Shown: positions 9,066 through 20,742 of the stretch, piece after piece | Layout: the number at the start of each line of letters is the position of its first letter | Position numbering within the stretch: the stretch's first letter is position 1 | DNA from: Collybiopsis luxurians FD-317 M1 | Lineage: Eukaryota > Basidiomycota > Agaricomycetes > Agaricales > Omphalotaceae | Direction of reading: 5' to 3' | DNA length: 64,000 nucleotides | NCBI GenBank assembly: GCA_000827265.1 | Contig: KN834752.1 | Coordinates: 796,948 to 860,947, forward strand | Made by a program: the position numbers and the translations under genes | The notes under the pieces: model-generated | Databases searched by the model: none | Told to the model about the DNA's origin: nothing | The model's input: only the letters and a program-made list of their open reading frames with translations

Positions 9066-12000
9066 TCACCAAGGAGCAGGCAGGCCCGAAGCTGTTGCAC
9101 CGATCTCAGTCAACTCTGTAAGAGGGTCTAATGAACCCTTGTATTCTGGAAGGAAGGCAGCGTTCGTGTAAGGACATTGAACTGACGGCGACCCTTTGTA
9201 GATAGCGGTGAAACTTGCAGCGCAGATTTCGAAGGGGGTGAACTCGTCGTAGGAAATTTCAACAGCATTTCTTGGATTGCGTTCACCAGCAGCAACACGT
9301 TGTCGTGCCTGTGAAATGCATGAGCCTTCATGAAAGAGAGGTGCAGTAAAACTAACATACAGTAGCAGCAATTCTAGCATCTGGCTTGAGATCCAACAAC
9401 CTCTTGGCAAACCGAGCAGCATGCGCAGAGTTGTTAGCCTTTCCAAAGACAGTGATGGCGCTGCGGAGGGCGATCTGCAGATGAACCGGTTGCAGCTGGC
9501 AGTGTGTAAAGTACGCGGCAAGCTCGAGATTTCTTTGGAGATTATCAGGTTCTTCTTGCGCGACCCGTCGTCGCTCCAACTCGATCGAAACTCCGAGCAG
9601 GTATTCGCGAGCAGAGGTAACTAAATCTCGCCACTGGGGAAGCGTCAATGAACAACCTCCACGAAGATCGCACCAAATGTAGTACCCACCTGCTTTGCCT
9701 CATCATCGGAAGTAAGAACGACGACAAGAAGTGCCCTCAAAACGGATCGGAATGTAGTTTGAGCATCGGTAAGTCGGTTACCGGCAACATCGCGAGCTCC
9801 CTCTGCGAATTCTGACCGGATAGACTGCAGACTTCTTGCTGCTACTGGCAGCACTCGGCTGGGAGATGATTCAGAGGTATTGCGCCGAATGTGAAGTTGA
9901 AGAGGAGGTAAAGAGGCCACAGGTGAGAGGTACGTATGAGAGGAGCGGTAGATAGACAAGAATAAGGGCTTGAGAGGTTCGAAATTGATCACTCCAAGTT
10001 GACGGTTCAAAAGCTGAAAAATGCTCAGTCAAACTGCAGAAATCACGTACGCAGTAAACTCACCTGCATTGCCGTTTCGAACGATCCTGCAGCAACATGA
10101 TCTGCAGCGAGAGGAGAATTTCTCACCCAGTGCTCGACCTCACTAATGCCTGGGGTAGCGCCTGCACCAAGCTCTTCTTCAATCTCCTCTTGGGCCCCAT
10201 TCTCGTGTGAAGCAGTGAACTCTCCGCCAGCATCAAGATCCCATCCGCCCTCTTCAGGATCAATCTCCTCATGGGCCTCTTCGTCCTTAGCCCAGTCGTC
10301 CAGAGCCGCCAATGAACCAGCAGCAGCGGCATCCCCGTTGACATATGAGGGCTCGACACCATTTTCAAGGCTGCCACTGGCGAGAGCGCGGTCGAAAAAG
10401 CTTTCACCGGTGGACAAACTGGGCCAAATAAGGTCGGAAGTTGGATTGATAACAGGCGGAGGTTTTCTGTTCGGCTGCCCGAAGGATGAGACATCATCGA
10501 CATCAGCGGGTGACAAACCGGCTTCTTCGAGAATCTCTTCTGCAACCTCCTCCAGCCCGTGACTCTTGGCCGTAAGATAGGCCAAGGGATCTGTGAAAAT
10601 TAGAATTGCTGAATCAACCGACCGGCAAGAGGAAGAAAGATTTCTGAACGCACACATGCCGACATCCCTCAATACCGATATACGAATTTTGATATCTCCA
10701 GCGTAGAGGGCGTTGTGAAATCTCGACATAGGATTACCTCGAGCATCAGCAATTTTTTGCATCTTTGACAGTTTGTCGGTACTGCCGGTAGCGAGGTATA
10801 AGAAAGACAATTTGTCGAAGTTCTTCGTTTTCTGGTATGCCTTCTCCACTATCTATTGAAATGCTCCAGCGATGTGTGTGCGTACTTCGAAGAAGAAAAA
10901 ATTACCTTATGATTACCCTGCTTAAGAGCCTGCTGGGCGAGACGGTCCCAGCAGTCTGCACGGTCGATAGACTCTGCCGTCTCTACTGCGACATCGAGAT
11001 TTCCACATTCGATAGCGAGCTCAAATCGGGTAGTTGTGTCTTGTACAAAATGGAGAGCAATCTAGCGGCTCAGATACTTAGAGCAAGTCTTTTGATAACA
11101 GATCTTTCGTTTACCTCAGGGAAACCTTTCTGTTGGAGGTAAGCAATGATGCTTTGACCGAGAAGAGTCGAAGTTTTGATGATGTACAGCATTTCCTCGT
11201 AGTTATTCTTTAGCAGCGCCAGCTTAAAGCGATATTCAGTCGGGTCGAAAGTAATGGTACGAGGACGGGCCGAGCGATCCAGACAGTGGATTGTTTTGCC
11301 TTTGACGCGGGTAAGGTAAACGGGGTTGTCGAGAGTGCAGATAACGCCATGGTCTCTGTGGCAGAAGAGTTAGACCCAAAACAGCTCCGGACTCCAATCA
11401 TCTTACCCTTGGGAAAGGCAGTATTTGACATGGTTGAGAGTAGAATAAAGGAACACTCCGGCATCATCCCAAGCACCCGACTTAATCCTGATTGTTTCAT
11501 GGATGAGACTATGCTGCGAGAAATTCCTATTCGCAACGGTAATGGCTGGAGGTATAACTATCAGTGTAGTGTTGTAGAGAGAATGACGAAACGTACTGTG
11601 TTTACTCATCAAAGCTACGAGGCTGCCATCGGCATTCCACATGACATACTTGACGGGCGGACTATTGACTTCCGCCAAGGTCTTCTGCTGTTGGATGTCG
11701 TACAAGACTACTGAGGAAGTCGAACTGAGGATTAAGCAGGCGGTTCCTCCGTAGAAGATTTCATTCGTTTGTACCGGAGGCTTGATCGTCTTTACAACAG
11801 AGTTGGAAGTATCCCGAACTTCAATAATCTAGTCAAGACATTTGGTACCGAGAAATGGCAAAAAAAAAAAAGGATGTCGACAGCTCACCTGAGTAGCTTT
11901 GTTGAGGACAGCGAACCGGTTCCTCGCCACAAAAATTGCAGCCGAACCAGAGCCTCTCTTTCCATCCACACTTGAATCCTTCAGCTCTCCACCTTGAGCT

Positions 12001-13392
12001 GACGATGGCTTGGGCAAAGTCGTCAGTTCGTACATTCCATTGTCACTAGAGATGGTGATGATAACAGCATTTTCGGCCGGATTGAAGCTGAGGGTCCTCG
12101 GTGGCATGTATGGACTTCCAAATTTGCGAACGCTGAGTAGACCAATGTCGGAAGCGGTCTCGAAGTCGTAAGCACGCACGTATTTGTCACGGATGTAGTA
12201 CAAAGTGTTCTGGTGAACGGCAAACGCGGGCCTCTCCCGCTCAAGTTTAAAGACAATGAGGCCACTGTCGTGTCCAGCTGCAAACAAATTCAAATTTGGG
12301 TGCGCGGTTAGGTCCCAGAAGCGGTCGTGCTCTCTTCGGAAAGTTTGTATGGCGGTGCGTTTGGCTAAATCCCAAACTCGTACCGTCTTGTCCTCACCAC
12401 AGGACACGATAAGTTCATGTTTGGGATGGAATATAGCAGCTGAGACATTGTTAAAATGACCACGACAAGAGTCAACTTCCCAAGCTTTGGTTTCGCTCAT
12501 TCTCCAGATTTTAATTGTCCGATCATCGGCAGCCGAAAGAATAAGAGGCAAGGTTGGGTGGAAAGTTGCATAATTGACACCGCGATCATGGCCTTCTAGG
12601 ACGTATTTGACAGTGGAAAAGGTATCGAATGTTTCAAAATTTCCAGGACCAGTATTGGGTGAACCTCTGCGAAGACCAGAGATGTCCCATACACGAACAG
12701 TTTGATCCATGGAAGCAGAGACGACAAGATCATCTTTAGGGTGGAAGAAAGCAGACATCACATAATGTGAGTGGCCTGTTAAGACGGCGATGCAGTTTCT
12801 TGAGGTGCTGTTCCATATACGAATTGTCTGATCATCTGAACACGAAATCTGGAGGACCGTAAGATGATACTTCAAATGGATAAAATAATACGAACAATCC
12901 AAGGCATTTCATGATGAAACTGAGCCGTTCGAAGGTAATCGAGATGCCCATGTAATGTGAATAAACATCTTCTGTTTTGAGGTCGGATATCTGCACCGAA
13001 CTGGTTAGATATAGCAAGAGAATTAGAATTCGACACGTACCCCAGACTTTGATCTTGTAGTCGTCTGCTCCGGAAACCAATAAAGCGCGGCTAGGATGGA
13101 AATGAACGGCTCGAACAGGGCCTAAAATGGTTCTTCAACGCTACATCTCAAACTTTTAATTGAGCAAACGTGCCTTCGTGTTCCTCGAATCGATCTACCA
13201 AAACACCCATACGATAATTCCAGAGCTGAATGCTTCCATTATGGAGACCGGCGGCCAGCAAAGGTTGAGTAGGATGAAATGCAAGTCCTGTCGCACAAAA
13301 GATCAGGACAGAATGAGTTGGCGTTTTTGGCGTTGAACTTCACCTTTTACGCGGTTACTCTTGGACTCGAACTTTGTGAGCATTACCGACAT
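9066..13392 (-). CDS. COP1: Coatomer subunit alpha (COPI coat)
   Basis: This is the alpha subunit of the COPI coat, which drives Golgi-to-ER and intra-Golgi vesicle transport. Translation starts [17 protein letters not shown] (ATG at 13392, or the in-frame ATG at 13383) and ends GLPAPW. The N-terminal half is a WD40 propeller: [49 protein letters not shown] and [12 protein letters not shown] blades follow in order over about 13080-12340. A second propeller and alpha-solenoid follow. The acidic linker ([14 protein letters not shown]) and the C-terminal domain (10850-9066: [59 protein letters not shown]) match the alpha-COP end that binds epsilon-COP. Many introns of about 50 nt interrupt it. 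No truncation is visible, and the extent fits the roughly 1,200-residue family length. Confidence 0.95.
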
Positions 13393-13914
13393 CGTCGCCG
13401 GTTGATAGTTAGCTCGCGAAAAGAAATGTGAGCAAAGTTAATGAAGGATTTTTAGTAGACGTGGACGTAGTGACAAGTCACACCTAGGGTCGTGATTTCT
13501 CGCACAAGCGCCCGAATGGCGCCGGCACTGGGTAGTCCCTAGCCACACTTCGAAGGTACGTAAACATTGAATGAAGCTACTGACGAACCATGACTAGATA
13601 TTATAAAAGGGAGGCGTACGATAGAGGTCGATCTGAGGAAAGAGAATTCCATTGTCAAGCGGTGAGTCTACCGTCTGCCGTGTTCTTTTCATTACCGCAA
13701 GTACTTACTCGGGTAAGGATTTTCGTTCTGGATAAAAAACAAAGGTTTCAAGGGTAGTGTTCTTCTCCCTCAACAGAGATGATGAAATCTTTCAGCGGAT
13801 GCCAATGGATGCCCACTTTTTCGCTTGTAGGCTGCTTAAGTTGAACCTGCTTCTCGCGACTTTTTGCAGTTCCTTATGCGAAGATATCTGAACTGAAAAA
13901 TATCATTTTTTTAC
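13393..13914. other. Upstream region of the coatomer gene
   Basis: This is the divergent-side promoter area of the coatomer gene. No coding feature was recognised. A TATTATAAAAG sequence occurs near 13599-13610 on the plus strand without an attached gene. Confidence 0.4.
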
Positions 13915-14850
13915 ACAGCAAAATCACCAAGAAATATCTTGCTTTTATTACGATTATCGATAACTTTCTCGGACGGGATTTACGAGGAGCGTTAAGGTGT
14001 AGGTAAACAGCGGTCCCATTTAGACGATATCCAGGTTCTTTTGGTCTAACTTCAGTGCTCCGAATCTGCGCCGGATAGGCTGCTGGAAAGTTCGGCAACT
14101 TTCAAACGGAGCCTGTTTTACGTATGTATGCTTCGATATGTTCCACGGAGAACTGAAAATTGCTTCTCTATATTTTGTGAAGGCCTAACATCATAGCTTT
14201 AGGGCATGGTTCGGCTCGAAGGAAATCGATACTTCGATTCGTATCTCTGGACCAATATCGATCCTAAAAATCAGTTTTTAAGCGCTTCGAGAATCAGAGT
14301 AAGGCGAGGCATCGACTATCGATTGACACAAAATCAAAGTTCTCTTCTGGCTGGAAGCTGCATAAGGTTACCTCTATCCCTTCGATAACGAGGTAGATTT
14401 GAGCGGAGATGAACCATATTGTGATTCAACAGCTCAAATATTTAAACTCGAATGATTCAACTATGCATGTTCCACACTACCTGTGGACATCAGATGCCAT
14501 GCTGGATGCGAGCTGTCTAACACTGGTTCAAGCCACTCGTATGCCTTCTGAACTTTCTATGGTGAGTGTGCTTCCTGGCTTCTGTCCCGACACCTGGCAG
14601 CATTCGTTGATGTTGAACTTGCCCCGGCGCTATATTCAAGATTGTGTTCGCATAATACATCTTCAAATCAGGATCAGATGCTCTAGCTTTGAGATGGAAA
14701 TCAGTACTTGACCGAAACTTCAGCGTTGAAACATGATTAATGCAAGAGGTGTGTACATGTACTGGGATCCCGGTCGTGAAAAAAAGAGAGGCGCGATGAA
14801 AATTTCTCGATCATGATATGAGGACAGACGATTGTCTCGGTCGAGGACGA
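13915..14850. repeat. Diverged tandem repeat unit, copy A
   Basis: This matches 15335-16350 along its whole length in the same orientation. Shared words include AAATCACC-GAAATATCT, GAGGAGCG/TGATCA, the block GAAATCGATA...TCGTAT-CT...GACCAATATCGATC, CTTCGAGAATCAGAG, GGCGAGGCAT and GTACATGTA-TGGGATCC. Both copies carry indels and neither keeps a shared long open frame. At its right end it carries a copy of the last codons of the 16339-16772 gene, with the TAA stop changed to CAA. Confidence 0.75.
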
Positions 14851-15334
14851 GAAAAAGAACAAATTTAGCAAGCAAATCCGACCACCCAAATCCCAACTGA
14901 TACGCACATAGGTAGTACCACGGCCTTGGAAAACCGCGACTGAATAATTCAAGGGTAAAGGTATGTCAAAAGGTTCTATAACCAATTTTACAGCGAGTTC
15001 AAGTACTACTTGGCTTTTGTCTGCAGTATTTTGTTTCAAGTTTTGTTTTGTAAAAACTCCTAGTAAATAGGTATTTTTGACTTCATAGTACCGTGAGTAC
15101 TGAGTTTTCATCTGGAATTTGGACTAGAAACACAGGCAGATTCTCCCTCGATAAGTATTCGATTTATCAAGAGAAAAACGAATCTGACGATGAGCGCCCT
15201 CTTTCAACTTGCTTTTGTCACAGCGCGTGCCGCTCATCTCTCGAACATCGCTCATTTTGGCACAAACAATTCAACATCTTCAACTGGTTTCTTTTGCAAA
15301 AACAATCACATCAGAGATACATCAATTCTGAGGA
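14851..15334. other. Spacer between tandem repeat copies
   Basis: AT-rich spacer with no gene recognised; short frames on both strands have no family resemblance. Confidence 0.4.
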
Positions 15335-16350
15335 AAAATCACCGCGAAATATCTAATTTTCAATATGTTTATTGATAGCTTTTTCAAACGGATTATATGA
15401 GGAGTGATCAGGCCTGTAGACCGGGGGTCCCGTTATGGGTCATCTAGGTCTTTCTTTAGTTTTTAAATCTGTGCTGCTGGAATACTCAACAGCTTTCAGG
15501 TGGAGGTATGGATATGCTACGATAGGCTCCATGGAGAATCGAAAATTCGCTGCTTCTTTACGCTGTGTAGAGCTAATACATAGCCTCGGGAATCGGGATG
15601 AGGCTAGAAGGAAATCGATATTTCAAGTCGTATTCCTTGACCAATATCGATCTCAAAGAGGCTTCGAGAATCAGAGCCTCCCAGGCGAGGCATTGACCAT
15701 CGATTAATACTGATTCAAGGTTCTCGAGTCTGGCTAGACGCTCACTGCATAACGGTACCCCTTTCCCTCAATAACGAGACAGATATTAACGGAGATGGAT
15801 CCGGTCCTGATTCAACACCTCAAAGATTAAAAGGAGAAAGATTCCGCTGTACATGTTCCGGTCGTCCTTGAATCGCGCAGAAGTAGCCTACATACAGCCT
15901 GTAGACATCGGCATAACATGCTGGATACAAGCTGTCTAGCACTGGGTCCAGTAACCCATCTACTCTGTGAAAACTTTCTATGTGATCCACATTGTGCCAA
16001 GTGCTGACTGGCTTCTGCCTGAACGCCCAGCGTCCGATTCTAACAGCTTGACTGTCGATCTTTCCAACTGCTGGTGAATTGCTTCAGCGCTATTCATGTA
16101 TGTTCGCACAATACATCTTCAAATCATGATTAAAGAAAAATTTCAGAAACCTATAAAATCACCATAGCAGCTGTTCATTTGAGATAGATAGATATCAGTA
16201 AGTAGAAGTACTTGACGGTAACTTCGGCGTCAACATCATTAATGCAAAGGTGTACATGTATTGGGATCCAGGTATTGGAAAAGCGACGCGCGATATAAAA
16301 TTTCCCGATTTTTATACAATAATTGAAACGAGAAGCGATTATTTCGGTCG
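15335..16350. repeat. Diverged tandem repeat unit, copy B
   Basis: This is the second copy of the unit at 13915-14850. Its right edge overlaps the stop codon and the last few codons of the small acidic protein gene, so the duplicated segment was probably the 3' flank of that gene. Confidence 0.75.
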
Positions 16351-16772
16351 AGGTTTGCCAATGCCAGAAACAGGTGGCTTGATGCGTCCACGAGGACGTT
16401 GCCTAAAGAAAGAGAACATAGTTAGCTAGATACGAACAAAAACGGACGAAAAACTCACTCAGGACGGTCAGGTTCATGATCAGAGGTCCAATCTCCTTCA
16501 TCTTCTTCTTGATCTCCTTGTGGTTCCTTGTCCTTATCCGGAGTGGGTTCAACCACTTTGGATGGTTCATCTGACGGCTTTGTGACTGATGTCTCTCCTT
16601 CTGCGGGACGCTGGAGATCCTTCTTGGATTCACTCTGTTTCGCAGGCTCGGTCTCTGCGTTTTCCGCCGCAGTAAGAGGCAATTCTTCTCTGTGAAATCC
16701 GAGTTAGCTATCGTCATACCGACACATAAATGCTTACTTTTTCGGAACGTCTGTCAGTGAGTTTGCAGACAT
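16339..16772 (-). CDS. Small acidic, disordered protein, unknown
   Basis: Three exons join in phase. Exon 1 (from ATG 16772) reads MSANSLTDVPKK. Exon 2 is rich in Glu, Lys, Pro and Asp (ELPLTAAENAETEPAKQSES, DKEPQGDQEEDEGDWTSDHE). Exon 3 reads RPRGRIKPPVSGIGKPRPK and ends at TAA 16341-16339. Introns carry consensus GTAAGC and GTGAGT donors. The protein is about 115 aa with no signal peptide or membrane segment. The acidic centre followed by a basic Pro/Arg tail suggests a disordered, possibly nucleic-acid or protein-binding peptide, but I do not recognise a family. Its 3' end is part of the tandem repeat described to its left. Confidence 0.6.
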
Positions 16773-17300
16773 GTCTTGCAGGTAGTCGGTGACTGTTGCG
16801 CAGCGAGCTTTATAAACTTTGCCGATTCTAGTCAGCGCTCAATAGTTGCAGAGCATTAACCAGTATTGTGTCGCCCGCAGTTCGGGTCATAGTACGCGCC
16901 GACCGGCTCGGGAACAAATTATAGTCAGCGCTTAACAGTAATGATTTCTAGCGCCTATTTAGCGTCTATCAGTTGCATCATTAGGTCGCTCTACCAATGG
17001 CGCTATTGCTTTAATTTTGAAACTATGAAACTTCAAAGGAGGCCTGATCTTGTAAAGCTCGGTATCCTGTTCAAAATTGTCTACAGTTCACCGAATACCT
17101 TTTTCGACAGCTTTGTGAATGCTATACTGGTAAATTTTCTCTGTACCGCTTCGTCACGGCCCCCGTGGTGAGCCTGTCAATGTAGTATGTCAGCATTGCC
17201 ACATGCACTATATAACGTTTTCTTAGTCCGTTGCTAACCACCATCTCCCGAACTCCCTAAGTTCCTTTTCTCGGTTTTCCTCCTCAACAGCTCAACAGCA
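16773..17300. other. Divergent promoter region
   Basis: This lies between the small acidic gene (minus) and the WW-like membrane protein gene (plus). It contains a CT-rich stretch just before ATG 17301 and no supported gene. Confidence 0.5.
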
Positions 17301-19108
17301 ATGGATGTCTCGAAGAAAGCGATCCCCGATCTATATGAGGGGAATCTTCGTCCCATCACATCTTTGGATAATGGACGTTACGACAAATCTTCGCTGTAAG
17401 CTTTTCCTTTGTCCTCGGTTCTTCGAGTGCTCACAGTTTTATTCAGTGCGAACTCATGTAGTATAACGATCGCTCCCGGATACCCTTATGTTCAAGGCCC
17501 TATGTAAGTCCAGAGTCCATCGTGGGATGTTATAATGCTCATTTCAATCTCAGACCCCAATATCTGCCACCGCAATGGGCCGCTTATACCCATCCTGAAG
17601 GCCAACTGTATTTTTATCGAAACTCGGCACTGAAAATCACGACGGATGCATATCTTTATTCATCGGAAATCCTCGTCAAGGTTCTTTTTTGGGCAAAAAA
17701 ATTAGAGGCAATGCTTGAGGAAAAGCAAATCCCGCTCTCGGAAACCATGGAGCTGTACATTATGATTGAGGGCAATGACTGCGCGTATTACTTTATCGAC
17801 CACGTCTCTAAATCATCATTCTGGCTGGAGTCGATTCAAAGTGAGGAGTTGGGCATCCCGCATGTTGATTCACCTTCTCATCTCAGTGAGGTTCTATTCT
17901 GCATGCCTCCTGTCATTGAACTGACCAATCATACAGACCTCTACCTGGAACATCTGTATTGGATTCATTTGGAGAACTTCCCAATGTATTTCGGAGGATT
18001 CCCTGTGAAAGTAGTGGATGACCTACTATGCGTTTTTAATCATGGCTTGACAGGTATATTGTACAATCTGTTTCTCATGACAGCCGCTAAACCACATGCT
18101 ACTCAAGATCAACTCACATCACAAACATCCACGTTTTTGTATGCCCGAAGCGAATGCGAACAGTACATTAAGATTCTCAAACTAGCCCGACAGAACAGCA
18201 CCGATGGGCATCAAGTTTGTGTTATAGCAAGACTATGGAGGCAAGTTTGTAAGTTGGTCCAAATACAGACTTTTCAGGAATGATTCCTGACTTCGGAACT
18301 TGAAGGCCTTAACAGATTCCAGACGCATTATGGCCAGGAGATTAGCCGTCTTTCCCGAGACCAAGCTATCCTATACAATCCTCCTCAGCCTTCCCGGATC
18401 TCAGCTGTAGCCCAAGTACTCACGTTCAGCGCATCTGACGTGTACTTGGCGAAACTTAACGATCTCTTCGTTGACCGTTATGTTTACTTCGCTCAATGGC
18501 AGCCCTTCATTCGACGATGCTTAAGAGGCTGGAAAAGATCTTTCTGGACTGTGAGCTGCAGTGCAATTCCTGACGTCCTCTTATTTGTATTAATCCAAAG
18601 GATTTAACAGGCATCTGCAATCTTGTTGTTTCATGGCATTTTGCTCCTGATTCAGTGTTCGCCAATATTGGCCATTGCTTCAGCATCTTTATCCTTCTCG
18701 AGTTTGTTCATCTCGGCAATTCTCGTTCACCGTTACGAAAGACTGGAGTCTGACGATGCTTGCGCCCACGATGTGGTAAGTTCTCGACTTATGAACTTTT
18801 TAATTCGGTAGCTTATTCTAGTCCTCCAGTACGAACATCTGGAAGCAATTCACTCATCCCGATTTAATTTCCAATTCTTGGCATTTTCGTACGCTCTTCC
18901 CAGCGCTCTTCAGCTATGGGCGTTGGTTTTACTCGGTCTGAATTCGGTGGTAGCCCTTGACAGTCTCTTCGGGCCGCGTTATGCTATCGCCTGCGGGCTT
19001 TCTATCGCTGCGATCTTACTCTGGTTTTTGCGGATCACGTCTCCAAGTTCCTGGAACTTGATTCCGCATGTATTGAGGAGAGAGAAGGTTGAACGTGACA
19101 TGGTTTGA
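17301..19108 (+). CDS. WW-like multi-pass membrane protein, member 1
   Basis: Exons are 17301-17395, 17447-17503 and 17554-18240, then from 18316 to the stop at 19108. The N-terminal part ends in a WW-like strand pair (PPQWAAYTHPEGQLYFYRN), followed by a second segment CAYYFIDHVSKSSFWLE. A central helical part follows, then at least four hydrophobic helices (ASAILLFHGILLLIQC, FSSLFISAILV, LQLWALVLLGLNSVVAL, CGLSIAAILLWFLRI) near the C-terminus. This is an expanded basidiomycete family whose function I do not know. The intron at 18241-18315 uses a GC donor (AG/GCAAGT), because only that junction keeps the family frame (RLWR-FQTHYG). The last intron boundary near 18777-18830 is uncertain. Two relatives lie at 23844-29590. 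Confidence 0.7.
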
Positions 19109-20742
19109 AGATAGATTTTCATGGTTGTCCTGAAGTTAAAAGGTGTGAAGTGAAATTTTTCACGCTTCAAATTACGATGCCGGAGTCTTTGGTGTCGATG
19201 AATGAGAAACTGGGACGAATAAATCTGTATCCACTACATAGCATGTATTCATACTGTATCCATAGTCTGTCGATGATACCGGTGAAGCGTTGCTGGGCCA
19301 TTGGTGGTTAAGCAGAATACAACTCAAAAGTCTTCACCATATTTAGAACCAGTTGTACTCCGTTCATGTTCGTTCTTGTTTCTGTTGACTTATGTAGTAG
19401 GGGCGGCTCAAACTAAACGCTGTTTTATCGCTTGGGCAGGAACTTCTCACCAGCGCTTCGGCAAAAGCTGTAGTATGAATCACACTGACAGCTTTAGCCT
19501 TTATTGACCCTGGCACGAGGGAGTGCCAATTTCCTGATCTTCTCATCAGGCCATCTCTGCCGTTCTCCAGTTCTACTTGCATATCGATCAACTGGCCATT
19601 TCGGGCTCGAATATCAAAGACAGGTTCTAAAACAGTCTGGTTGGGATTAAGCAATCAACAGCTTGCGCTGCTGGACAAGTTCGGCTTTGGTTAACCAGTG
19701 TGATCTTTCAGGCTTGGTCCGTGGCCGAATATCGAAAGTTTTACAAGATGTAGAGCTAGATTGAGGCTCGAATCGAGTGTATAAACTTAAGTTCTATATA
19801 CTGAGTATTCGCGGTAGAGCATTCTGGATCACGTTTCGTGGCCCAATCGCGTAACTTGTAGACTTTTCTCTCTTGGTATCATCGAGCTCGCCGACTCTCT
19901 GCGAAGCTCCCTGTACTCTTTGCATCAACAGGACTGTATTGAGGTATGAATTATCTAGCTCTGAGGCTCGAAGAGCTAATCGAAATCTCGAGGAGATACT
20001 GAAAAAAAATATCTTTACAAAGCGGCTGACGAATATCGCTAACTTCAAGTTGGTCACGGTGTAGAACGACAGTCCTTAGATTACCAAACTACCTGTGTGC
20101 GAAGGTGATACGGGTCGGCGTTGTAGAATTTAACCTCAATGGAAAAGAAGTACATGTACTTACTAGGTTCGGTCGAGGTTCGGTCCTACTCATCCAGATG
20201 TACAATGAAATTATCTGCCATGCATATGATAAAAGTGAGAATTCATTCACCCGAGCGTCTTAGTAAATAATTTGTACCAGAGTCAATAAGAAAGAAAGTG
20301 TACAATCATGCACGTCGAAAAAAAACAATTCTGCTCGGCGGTGGCGGATTTTGAGGCGCGAGAAATGGTTACGTGAAGTTGGACAGGAAGGAATGAAGTT
20401 CGTCCTTTCTCCCACTGACACACACGACATTGCACAATGTACTTACATGTCTTGGCCTTCGGAAAGCTTCATTATCAGTGCATCTCTACTAGCGGAATGT
20501 TCTTCTTGGGTATATGTCACACTTTCTGAGTCGCTTTTTAATAAACTGTCTTCGCATTGAGATTCTTTTATGTAGGAGAAGCGTACATGGTCTTCGGGAA
20601 CGTACAGCTGATCTTCTCGAGCTGATATCACCAGATAGATCGATTGATAATAATGTATTGGCATGGTCCCCGATTTATAGGAACCGTTTCTTCCCTGCTT
20701 TCCCTGCTTTCCTTGTTTTGCTCCTCTCTAATACTCACTGTG
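19109..20742. other. 1.6-kb gap without a supported gene
   Basis: Short frames occur on both strands (for example 19364-19654 and 19794-20057, minus), but none shows a domain, a signal peptide or good splice partners. This includes the 3' flank of the membrane protein gene and the promoter of the monooxygenase gene. Confidence 0.45.

Noticed and set aside
10146..10562. Long plus-strand frame rich in Ser and Pro inside the coatomer gene
   Set aside because: It is antisense to acidic coatomer coding sequence; Asp/Glu-rich exons produce Ser/Pro-rich reverse frames.
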